From CAZNLL01 sp964573885 (GTDB taxonomy: Bacteria > Desulfobacterota > DSM-4660 > Desulfatiglandales > Desulfatiglandaceae): a stretch of 13,326 bases of DNA. Below, piece by piece: positions 6,097-13,052 of this stretch. The notes under the pieces were generated by a model. It searched no databases and was not told where the DNA came from. It saw nothing but the letters and a program-made list of their open reading frames with translations. Numbering within the stretch: the stretch's first letter is position 1; every line of letters starts with the position of its first letter. The stretch is from contig CAZNLL010000111.1 in assembly GCA_964573885.1 (NCBI GenBank), positions 1 through 13,326 of the forward strand, in the 5' to 3' direction. Both the position numbers and the translations under genes were made by a program.

Positions 6097-8052
6097 TTAA
6101 TCCTCCTGAAGCTCCTTGAGGTCCTTATAGTAGTCGAGGGCCTCCGGGTTGCTCAAGGCGTCCTTATTGAGAACTTCCTGGCCTTGAATCACCTTCTTGA
6201 CCGCCAGTTCCACCTTTTTCATGTTTAAGGTGTAGGGAACAGCCGGGATCTCGATAATCTTGGCCGGTACGTGGCGGGGAGAGGCGTTGCTCCTCAGGGT
6301 GGTCTTAATGTGTTTTTTGAGGTCCTCTGTCAGCTCATGACCCTCGGCCATCTTTACAAAGAGGATGACACGGACATCGCCCTTCCAGTTCTGCCCTACG
6401 ACCAGGCTGTCTTCAATTTCGTCCATCTGTTCCACCTGGCGGTAGATTTCAGCCGTTCCGATACGAACACCGCCTGGATTGAGGGTCGCATCCGACCTTC
6501 CGTAAATCACCACACCGCCGCGGTCGTTGATTTCTATGAAGTCACCGTGGCGCCACACATTGGGGTATACGTCAAAGTAGGCGGCGTGATATTTTGATCC
6601 GTCCGGGTCGTCCCAGAAGTAGATGGGCATAGACGGTGAGGCAGCGGTGCACACCAGTTCGCCTTGCTGATTGATAACGGGCTTGCCGTTATCGTCATAG
6701 GCCTCCACTTTCATGGCAAGACATCTACACTGGAGCTCCCCTGCATAGACCGGCCCCATGGGGTTGCCCCCGGCAAAACATCCGTTTATATCCGAGCCGC
6801 CGGATATGGAGGCCAGCTGGAGGTCTTGTTTTACCTCGTCGTAGATATAATGAAACCCTTCCACGGACAGGGGAGAGCCTGTAGAGAGAAGAGCCTTCAG
6901 AGCCGCCAGATCATAGCTCTTTCCCGGCTTTACCCCTGCATTTTGAAGGGCTGCGATGTAACCGGCGCTGGTACCGAATATGGTGATCCCTTCATCCTGT
7001 GCCATCTGCCAAAGGGCGCCCGGATCGGGGTGAAAGGGATTGCCGTCAAAGAGGACAAGACTGGCGCCCACCCCCAGAGAGCTGGTAAGCCAGTTCCACA
7101 TCATCCAACCGCAGGTGGTAAAATAAAAGATGGTATCATCCCGCTTGAGGTCTGTGTGGAGCATGAGTTCCTTGAAATGATGCACCAGAATACCGCCAGC
7201 ACTCTGGACCATACATTTGGGGAGCCCGGTGGTGCCTGAGGTAAACATGATATAAAGCGGGTGGTCAGCAGGCAACTGCTCGAATTCGATCTCAGGGGAG
7301 GGCTCCTTGCTCCTGAAGTCTTCATAGCGTACGGCCTTAGAAAGGCCGCTGATATCCGGGTCCTTTTCGGTATAAGGGACCACCACCACCCTTTCAATGG
7401 AAGGCAGGTCTTTCAGGATATCGCCCACCCGGCCCAGGGAATCGAAGGTCTTCCCTTTAAAGGCATAGCCGTTGGCCGTAAAGAGCACCTTGGGTTTGAT
7501 TTGACCAAAGCGGTCCAGAACGCCTTTTATCCCGAAATCGGGGGAACAAGAGGACCAAATGGCCCCCAGGCTTGTGGCGGCCAGCATGGCGATAATGGTT
7601 TCGGGCATGTTAGGCATAAAGCCCCCTACTCGATCTCCCGGCTTTACCCCAAGCTCCCGTAAGGCCTTGGCGACCCGTGCCACCGCGTCGTAGAGCTCCG
7701 CATAGGTCATTTTAACGGAATCTCGTCCTTCTCCCTTGAAGATTAAGGCCACCTCGTTATCGCGGTACCGGAGCAGATTTTCAGCAAAATTAAGACGGGC
7801 TCCGGTGAACCACTTGGCCCCGGGCAGTTTGTACGGATCGTCCACCACCTGGTCATAGTGTTTGGACGTCTTGATTTGTGCAAACTCCCACATGGCGTCC
7901 CAGAAATCGGGAATATTCTCAATTGACCACTGGTACAAGGGGTTATATTCAGTGAAATTCTGATCGTACTTATCATTGATAAAGTGCATGAAGCGATACA
8001 TATTGGTGCTCTTGATCCTTTCTTCGGACGGTTTCCACAAGAGCTCGGCCAT
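6097..8052 (-). CDS. Acetoacetyl-CoA synthetase (acetoacetate-CoA ligase)
   Basis: This ANL-superfamily adenylating enzyme activates acetoacetate with ATP and CoA in the cytosol. The adenylation signature is FTSGTTGLPKCMV. Acetoacetate-CoA ligase-specific blocks include LFDGNPFHPDPGALW, GTSAGYIAALQNAGVKPG, LLSTGSPLS, SISGGSDINGCFAGGNP and RSDATLNPGGVRIGTAEIYR. The C-terminal lysine region reads PYTLNMKKVELAVKK, where many relatives have a Gly instead of Met before the Lys. I chose ATG 8052 because AAAGGGGGT sits about 6 nt upstream; ATG 8070 would add six residues without a good ribosome site. The resulting 651 residues match the family. It is the first gene of a minus-strand operon with the unassigned downstream gene. 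The role may be ketone-body, acetone or polyhydroxybutyrate breakdown, but no thiolase or CoA-transferase lies in view to choose among these. Confidence 0.95.
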   Translation of the reverse strand: MAELLWKPSEERIKSTNMYRFMHFINDKYDQNFTEYNPLYQWSIENIPDFWDAMWEFAQIKTSKHYDQVVDDPYKLPGAKWFTGARLNFAENLLRYRDNEVALIFKGEGRDSVKMTYAELYDAVARVAKALRELGVKPGDRVGGFMPNMPETIIAMLAATSLGAIWSSCSPDFGIKGVLDRFGQIKPKVLFTANGYAFKGKTFDSLGRVGDILKDLPSIERVVVVPYTEKDPDISGLSKAVRYEDFRSKEPSPEIEFEQLPADHPLYIMFTSGTTGLPKCMVQSAGGILVHHFKELMLHTDLKRDDTIFYFTTCGWMMWNWLTSSLGVGASLVLFDGNPFHPDPGALWQMAQDEGITIFGTSAGYIAALQNAGVKPGKSYDLAALKALLSTGSPLSVEGFHYIYDEVKQDLQLASISGGSDINGCFAGGNPMGPVYAGELQCRCLAMKVEAYDDNGKPVINQQGELVCTAASPSMPIYFWDDPDGSKYHAAYFDVYPNVWRHGDFIEINDRGGVVIYGRSDATLNPGGVRIGTAEIYRQVEQMDEIEDSLVVGQNWKGDVRVILFVKMAEGHELTEDLKKHIKTTLRSNASPRHVPAKIIEIPAVPYTLNMKKVELAVKKVIQGQEVLNKDALSNPEALDYYKDLKELQED

Positions 8053-8112
8053 GGCTAACCCCCTTTCCATGATGAAATGTTTTAGGCGAAGCTGTTTTTA
8101 ATCCAAAGCCTT

Positions 8113-8141
8113 CCTATATCACTGATTAACCCTTTTTTCAA
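8113..8141 (-). promoter_or_regulatory. Candidate sigma-70 promoter for the acetoacetyl-CoA synthetase operon
   Basis: On the minus strand TTGAAA (8141-8136) and TATAGG (8118-8113) are separated by exactly 17 nt, matching five and four of six consensus positions. The -10 lies about 60 nt from the ATG at 8052. The surrounding DNA is AT-rich, unlike the coding sequence. No clear operator was seen. Confidence 0.5.
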
Positions 8142-8214
8142 AAAAATTTTCTTTCGCCCTTCTTGGTGCTGAAATGCGCCAGGATCTTGAAAGGTGGTTT
8201 AGTTTCCTTTTGCC

Positions 8215-8243
8215 TTGACTATGTAAACCAATTGGACTAGATA
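8215..8243 (+). promoter_or_regulatory. Candidate sigma-70 promoter for lysS
   Basis: TTGACT at 8215-8220 (five of six consensus bases) and TAGATA at 8238-8243 are separated by 17 nt. The -10 match is weak (TAGATAAAA offers alternative registers), but spacing and an AT-rich setting support it. It would give a leader of roughly 80 nt before lysS at 8333 and would drive lysS and possibly lolC, lolD and bamA. Confidence 0.5.
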
Positions 8244-8288
8244 AAAACGTTTAATTTCTCGAAGGAGTGTCAAGGCATTCAAGGAACC

Positions 8289-8330
8289 AGGAGGCGTTTG
8301 CATAAGGCGCACAAGGATATTTTTATTTAA
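8289..8330 (+). promoter_or_regulatory. Orphan Shine-Dalgarno and possible 10-codon leader peptide before lysS
   Basis: A perfect AGGAGG lies at 8289-8294, yet the lysS ATG is 38 nt further on and has no good ribosome site of its own. Three nucleotides after AGGAGG a TTG at 8298 opens a frame reading (M)HKAHKDIFI, with a TAA at 8328-8330 that ends 2 nt before the lysS ATG. Two of its ten codons are AAG (Lys). It could load ribosomes for coupled lysS translation. The short spacing and TTG start make this tentative. Confidence 0.2.
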
Positions 8331-8332
8331 AC

Positions 8333-9811
8333 ATGGAAAAACGCAGTGAACTGATTGAGGAACGCCTGAAAAAGGCGCAGAAATTGAAGGCCATGGGGGT
8401 TAAACTCTACCCTGAGGGCCGTCCTGTTGATTTGACCGCGGCCGAAGTCACAGATCGTTTCGGCCCTATGGACGACGGCACCCTCAAAAGGGAGAGCGGG
8501 ATCTACACCTTGGCTGGTAGGATTATGTCCCGACGGGACTTTGGGAAGGCCTCTTTTATCCACATCAAGGACCGGACCGGCCGTATCCAGGTCTATGTGC
8601 GGAAAGACAAGGTGAGCGAGAAAACATTCAGCGTGTTTAAGCTCATAGATATCGGGGATTTTGTTCGCGTCAAGGGGACTGTTTTTCGTACCAGAACCGG
8701 GGAACTGACCATTCTGGCCCAAGGCCTGACGCTTCTGGGGAGATGCCGGCGGCCCCTGCCCGAGAAGTGGCACGGCCTATCGGATGTGGAGACCAGATAC
8801 CGGCAGCGCTACCTGGACCTGATCGTCAATGACCAGGTCAAAGAGGTCTTTATAAAGAGGAGCAAGATCATTCAATCGATCAGGAGGTTTCTCACCGAAA
8901 AAGATTTCCTGGAGGTAGAAACCCCCATGATGCAACCCATCCCGGGAGGGGCTACGGCAAGGCCTTTTAAGACCTTTCACAATGCCCTGGGAAGGGAGCT
9001 CTACTTAAGGGTGGCCCCGGAGCTTTACCTGAAACGACTCATGGTGGGCGGGCTGGAGCGGGTATTCGAAATCAACCGGAACTTCCGGAACGAGGGCATT
9101 TCCATAAGGCACAATCCCGAATTCACCATGCTGGAATTCTATGTGGCCCATGCCGTCTACAGCGATCTCATGGAGCTTACAGAAGAGCTTTTCATGCGTC
9201 TCGTTCAAGAAGTGGCGGGCGGGGTGGTGATTTCTTATCAAGGCCAGGAGATTGATTTCACCCCCCCTTGGCGCAGGATGTCTCTGTTTGACGCCTTGAG
9301 GGAGATAGGAGGGGTCAATGAAGAGGTCCTTAAAGACCACGCATCGGCTGTCGCCTTTGCCCATGACAGGGAGATCGCCCTGACCGAGGGTATTTCCCAC
9401 GGAGAGACCCTGACCAAGCTCTTCGACCATCTGGTGGAGCCGGAGTTGAAGACCCCCACGTTTATTTTCGGTTATCCCATCGAGGTTTCTCCCCTTTCCA
9501 GGCGAAACGAACAAAATCCACAACTGGCGGATCGGTTCGAGCTCTTCATCGGGGGCAAGGAAATAGCGAATGCCTTTACGGAGTTGAACGATCCGGAGGA
9601 TCAAAGACAGAGATTCGAGGCCCAGGTGGCCCTTAGAGAGGCGGGCGATATAGAGGCCCAGTTCATGGACGAAGATTTTTTGAGGGCACTGGAATATGGC
9701 ATGCCCCCTGCTGCGGGAGAGGGCATTGGCATTGATCGGGTTGTGATGCTCTTGACCGATTCTCCCTCAATAAGGGACGTCATCCTTTTTCCTCATATGA
9801 GATCCAAGTAG
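8333..9811 (+). CDS. lysS: Lysyl-tRNA synthetase, class II
   Basis: LysS charges tRNA-Lys in the cytosol. The N-terminal OB-fold anticodon-binding domain runs to about residue 145 (LAGRIMSRRDFGKASFIHIKD, here quoted in part, is its core). The class II catalytic domain follows, with motif 1 near FLEVETPMMQPIPGGATARPF, motif 2 as FRNEGISIRHNPEFTMLEFY, and motif 3 as GEGIGIDRVVMLLTD close to the C-terminus. The amino-acid pocket segment GGKEIANAFTELNDP is typical for LysRS. The full length of 492 residues is normal. ATG 8333 matches the family start (MEKRSELIEERL), although no ribosome site is well spaced; the AGGAGG 38 nt upstream may act through a leader peptide. It is the first gene of a plus-strand run followed after 13 nt by the lolC-type gene, a pairing I recall from several Gram-negative genomes. 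Confidence 0.97.
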   Translation: MEKRSELIEERLKKAQKLKAMGVKLYPEGRPVDLTAAEVTDRFGPMDDGTLKRESGIYTLAGRIMSRRDFGKASFIHIKDRTGRIQVYVRKDKVSEKTFSVFKLIDIGDFVRVKGTVFRTRTGELTILAQGLTLLGRCRRPLPEKWHGLSDVETRYRQRYLDLIVNDQVKEVFIKRSKIIQSIRRFLTEKDFLEVETPMMQPIPGGATARPFKTFHNALGRELYLRVAPELYLKRLMVGGLERVFEINRNFRNEGISIRHNPEFTMLEFYVAHAVYSDLMELTEELFMRLVQEVAGGVVISYQGQEIDFTPPWRRMSLFDALREIGGVNEEVLKDHASAVAFAHDREIALTEGISHGETLTKLFDHLVEPELKTPTFIFGYPIEVSPLSRRNEQNPQLADRFELFIGGKEIANAFTELNDPEDQRQRFEAQVALREAGDIEAQFMDEDFLRALEYGMPPAAGEGIGIDRVVMLLTDSPSIRDVILFPHMRSK

Positions 9812-9824
9812 GACGCCTGCGCCC

Positions 9825-11051
9825 ATGTTTTTCGAGCTTTTCCTCGGATTGAGATACCTTAGAGCCAAGCGGAAGCAGGCCTTTATCTCCATAATAACCA
9901 TCATTTCAGTGCTGGGCGTCATGGTCGGCGTTATGGCCCTCGTGGTGGTCCTCTCTGTGATGAATGGATTCCGGGCGGACCTCATGTCCAAGATTCTTGG
10001 GGTCAATTCCCACCTTCTTGTATTGAACGTGGGAGGAGAGTTCGGCGATTATCAAGCGTTAAGTCGAAAAATCAGCCATATGGAAGGGGTGGAGGCCTCC
10101 ACCCCCTTCATATACGGTCAGGTGATGGTCAATAAGTCAGGGAACGCATCCGGAGCCCTCCTGAGAGGCATTGATCCTGTAAGCGTGACCAACGTACTGA
10201 AAATAGGGGGAATGATACGAAAGGGCGCCCTCGAATCCCTGGAACGGAAAGTGGATGGGCTCCCCTCCATCATTGTGGGCAGTGAACTCGCGAGGCGCAT
10301 CAGGGCCGCAGTAGGGGAATCATTAAAAGTGGTTTCTCCTGAAGGAAAATTGACACCTCTTGGAAGGAGCCCGAACACGCGCGTGTATAGGGTTTCTGGT
10401 CTCTTTGACTCTGGCATGTATGAATATGACGCCTCCATGATCTATGTGTCTTTGAAAGAGGCCCAGGAACTGCTCGGCCTGGGAAATCAGGTGACAGGAC
10501 TTGAGATCAGGACCGATGATGTGTATAAGTCGGACAGGGTGGCCGAAAGGATTGAGGAGACTTTGGGATATCCCTTTTGGACCAAGGACTGGAAGGTCAT
10601 GAACAGGAGCCTGTTTTCGGCCCTCAAGCTGGAAAAAATCACCATGTTTGTCATTTTGACCATGATCGTCTTGGTGGGGGCCCTCAATATCATCAGTACC
10701 CTGGTCATGGTAGTGATGGAGAAGACAAAGGACGTTGCCATCTTGAGGGCTATGGGGGCCTCGGCCAAAAGCATTATGTCCGTGTTTATGTTCCAGGGGT
10801 TGCTGGTAGGCATTGTGGGGACAGGGGCCGGCCTCCTGGCGGGTTTGGGTATATGCCAGGCCTTGGCAAAATATCAATTCATAAGCCTGCCCTCAGACGT
10901 GTACTATATCTCCACCCTGCCGGTTCAGGTGGAATTTGGGGATGTGGGCATGGTGGCCGCAGCTGCAGTGGGAATTTCTTTTCTGGCCACCCTTTACCCT
11001 GCCTGGTACGCCTCCAGACTCAACCCCGTTGAGGCCATTAGATATGAGTGA
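9825..11051 (+). CDS. Lipoprotein-releasing ABC transporter permease, LolC/LolE family
   Basis: This is the inner-membrane permease of the Lol system, which extracts mature outer-membrane lipoproteins and passes them to LolA. The N-terminus FELFLGLRYLRAKRKQAFISII and the first membrane helix (about residues 20-45, ending in MNGFR) are the hallmark of LolC/E. A large periplasmic MacB-like domain follows to about residue 265, then three membrane helices near 270-297, 315-345 and 372-395, and the terminal YPAWYASRLNPVEAIRYE common to FtsX-like permeases. At 408 residues it is complete. Only one LolC/E-type gene is present before lolD, so the complex may be a homodimer (LolF-like) or the partner lies elsewhere; I give no C or E symbol for that reason. 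The stop overlaps the lolD start by 8 nt, so the two are coupled. Confidence 0.95.
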   Translation: MFFELFLGLRYLRAKRKQAFISIITIISVLGVMVGVMALVVVLSVMNGFRADLMSKILGVNSHLLVLNVGGEFGDYQALSRKISHMEGVEASTPFIYGQVMVNKSGNASGALLRGIDPVSVTNVLKIGGMIRKGALESLERKVDGLPSIIVGSELARRIRAAVGESLKVVSPEGKLTPLGRSPNTRVYRVSGLFDSGMYEYDASMIYVSLKEAQELLGLGNQVTGLEIRTDDVYKSDRVAERIEETLGYPFWTKDWKVMNRSLFSALKLEKITMFVILTMIVLVGALNIISTLVMVVMEKTKDVAILRAMGASAKSIMSVFMFQGLLVGIVGTGAGLLAGLGICQALAKYQFISLPSDVYYISTLPVQVEFGDVGMVAAAAVGISFLATLYPAWYASRLNPVEAIRYE

Positions 11052-11769
11052 ACAGGGGTCAGGAGCAGAGAACGCACAAACACCCTTGCTTGCCCTGGCA
11101 GGGGTATGCAAATCCTTTCCTCACTACGGAGTCACCATTGAGGTCTTAAAGGGGATTGACGTGTCTGTCCATGCGGGGGATAGTGTTGCCATCGTGGGGG
11201 CCTCCGGTGTGGGCAAGTCAACGCTTCTCAATATCATGGGAAGCCTGGAACCGCCCACAGAAGGGGTGGTCAGATTTGAAAACAGGGACCTATATGAAAT
11301 AGATGACAAGGATTTGTGCCGCTTTAGAAACAGGGAAATCGGCTTTGTTTTTCAGTTCCACCATCTTCTTCCGGAGTTGAATGCCCTGGAAAACACCATG
11401 ATGCCTGCCATGATTGCCCGGTGCCCCAGGAGAAAAACCGTTGGTTTGGCGGAGGCGGTCCTGAAAAGGGTCGGGCTGGGCGGGAGGCTTACACACCGGG
11501 CCGGAGAACTCTCCGGTGGTGAACAGCAGCGGGTGGCTATCGCCCGTGCCCTGATTATGAGGCCCAAGTTAATCCTGGCGGATGAACCTACGGGAAATCT
11601 GGATTGGGCCACGGGCCAGGAGATCGCGGATGTCCTGTTGAATCTAAGTCAGGAAGAGGGGGTGGCCATGGTCATTGCAACCCATAATCAGAAACTGGCT
11701 CAAAAGATGACGAGGCAGATGGAGATCGTTGAGGGGCGGATTTACTCCGCTGCCCGGAACAAGCTATAA
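11044..11769 (+). CDS. lolD: Lipoprotein-releasing ABC transporter ATPase LolD
   Basis: LolD is the cytosolic ATPase that powers the LolC/E permease. The Walker A motif is GASGVGKST, the Q-loop region FVFQFHHLLPELNALEN is specific to LolD within the MacB-like ATPases, the signature is LSGGEQQRVAIARAL, Walker B and D-loop are ILADEPTGNLD, and the H-loop is IATHNQ. I chose ATG 11044 (MSEQGSG), which overlaps the permease stop by 8 nt and has GAGG at 11031-11034; the longer open frame upstream is the shadow of the permease gene. At 241 residues it is slightly longer than most LolD proteins because of about 12 extra N-terminal residues. Lipoprotein export, with bamA following after 38 nt, makes a coherent outer-membrane biogenesis group. 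Confidence 0.96.
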   Translation: MSEQGSGAENAQTPLLALAGVCKSFPHYGVTIEVLKGIDVSVHAGDSVAIVGASGVGKSTLLNIMGSLEPPTEGVVRFENRDLYEIDDKDLCRFRNREIGFVFQFHHLLPELNALENTMMPAMIARCPRRKTVGLAEAVLKRVGLGGRLTHRAGELSGGEQQRVAIARALIMRPKLILADEPTGNLDWATGQEIADVLLNLSQEEGVAMVIATHNQKLAQKMTRQMEIVEGRIYSAARNKL

Positions 11770-11807
11770 AGGGTAAAGATCATTTCTTTAAAGAAAAGGT
11801 GGAGGCT

Positions 11808-13052
11808 ATGATAGGGCGCGTTATCCGGCTCCAGGCTATACTGATTTTGGCTTTATGCTTTTTTGTAAAGCCCCCCGAGGTCATGGCTAAGACAACGGGG
11901 AAGGTAGCTGTTTTGCCCTTTAAGGTCCATGCCCCAGAGGCCCTCAGTCATCTCCGGCTGGGCCTGCAGGAAATGTTGACCATGAGGATGGGGGAAAAGG
12001 GATATGAGGTGATCAACCCGGAGGTGGTTAATGAAAATCCTCTCGCCTCCATGCCCCAGTTTGAAATGGAAGACCTCGTCAGGCTCGGTGAGGAGTTGGG
12101 CGCCCAATGGATGGTAGTGGGTAGCATGACCCAGGTGGGCAAGAAAATGAGCCTGGATCTAAAGGTCGTGGATGTTACAGGTGAGAGACCGCCCTTTTTC
12201 CTTTTCATGGTGGCGGACAATATTGACGCTCTCACGGACACGTCTAAAAAAATCGCCACCAATATCGATCACCAGATCAGCAGGGTCGTGCAAGTCGATG
12301 CAGTTCGGGTGCGGGGAAATCAGCGTATAGAAAAGGACGCCGTTTTGGCGGCTGTTCGGACAAAAGCCGGGGATGTCTTTGACTATGAAAAGCTGGATAA
12401 GGACCTTCGCGACATCTACAAAATGGGATTCTTCAAGGACGTAAGGATAGAGACAGAAGACGGTCCCAAAGGAAAGATCGTTATCTTTGAGGTTGTCGAA
12501 AAGCCCTCCATTGGCGAGATTGTTTTCGAGGGAAACAAGAAGTTGGATGATGATGAACTGACAAAGGAGATAGGGATCAGGCTTTATTCTATCTTGGACT
12601 ATAATAAAATCAAGCAAAGCATTGAACGGCTCAAGGACGTCTATCGTCAAAAGGCTTACTATAATGTAGAGATTACGGCCGAGACGGAGCCCCTCCCGAA
12701 AAATGAGGTTTTGCTCAGATACCAGATAGTGGAACACGAAAAGGTCTATATCACCAATATCCAGTTTGAGGGGAATACAAAGTTCACCGACGAGGAACTC
12801 AAGGATATTATGGAGACCAAGGAAAAGGGCTTTTTTTCATGGTTTACCGATTCCGGTCTCCTGGAACGGAGAAAGCTGGAATTCGACGTCCACAAAATAA
12901 CCTCCTTTTACCACAACCACGGGTATATCAGGGCCAAGGTGGGCGAGCCGAAGGTGACATATGAAAAGGACAAGGGCCTGACCGTGACCATGGAGATTCA
13001 TGAGGGCGAACAGTTCAAGGTGGACGAGGTGGCCATCGCTTTGAGGGTTTGA
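11808..13052 (+). CDS. bamA: Outer membrane assembly factor BamA, N-terminal part only (truncated in POTRA 4)
   Basis: BamA folds beta-barrel proteins into the outer membrane. A signal peptide ends at about PEVMA-K (residue 27). It is followed by an extra domain (about residues 32-155) opening with GKVAVLPFKVHAPEAL, which resembles TolB-N/FlgO-like alpha-beta folds. Three POTRA domains follow at about 160-232 (VRVRGNQRIEKDAVLAAVRT), 233-312 (IVFEGNKKLDDDELTKEIG) and 313-398 (IQFEGNTKFTDEELKDIM). A fourth begins (EGEQFKVDEVAI) but is lost: the sequence turns to LRV and a stop at 13050-13052. The remaining POTRA domains and the whole 16-strand barrel are missing, so this product could not be a working BamA. 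ATG 11808 is chosen because AAAGGTGGAGG lies just upstream; a GTG at 11799 falls inside that ribosome site. BamA is essential, so an assembly junction near 13036-13049 is likelier than a real truncation. Confidence 0.88.
   Translation: MIGRVIRLQAILILALCFFVKPPEVMAKTTGKVAVLPFKVHAPEALSHLRLGLQEMLTMRMGEKGYEVINPEVVNENPLASMPQFEMEDLVRLGEELGAQWMVVGSMTQVGKKMSLDLKVVDVTGERPPFFLFMVADNIDALTDTSKKIATNIDHQISRVVQVDAVRVRGNQRIEKDAVLAAVRTKAGDVFDYEKLDKDLRDIYKMGFFKDVRIETEDGPKGKIVIFEVVEKPSIGEIVFEGNKKLDDDELTKEIGIRLYSILDYNKIKQSIERLKDVYRQKAYYNVEITAETEPLPKNEVLLRYQIVEHEKVYITNIQFEGNTKFTDEELKDIMETKEKGFFSWFTDSGLLERRKLEFDVHKITSFYHNHGYIRAKVGEPKVTYEKDKGLTVTMEIHEGEQFKVDEVAIALRV

Noticed and set aside
6664..7239. 191-codon plus-strand open frame inside the acetoacetyl-CoA synthetase gene
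   Set aside because: It is antisense to strongly conserved ligase motifs, with no motif of its own.
8244..8332. T-box riboswitch or other structured RNA ahead of lysS
   Set aside because: No T-box core sequence, terminator stem or clear hairpin series could be found in the short leader.
10936..11043. Upstream in-frame extension of lolD
   Set aside because: It lies wholly within the permease gene; LolD homology starts shortly after ATG 11044.
11849..11861. LALC at the BamA signal peptide as a lipobox
   Set aside because: Leu directly before Cys does not fit a lipobox, and a normal signal-peptidase I site (VMA-K) follows.
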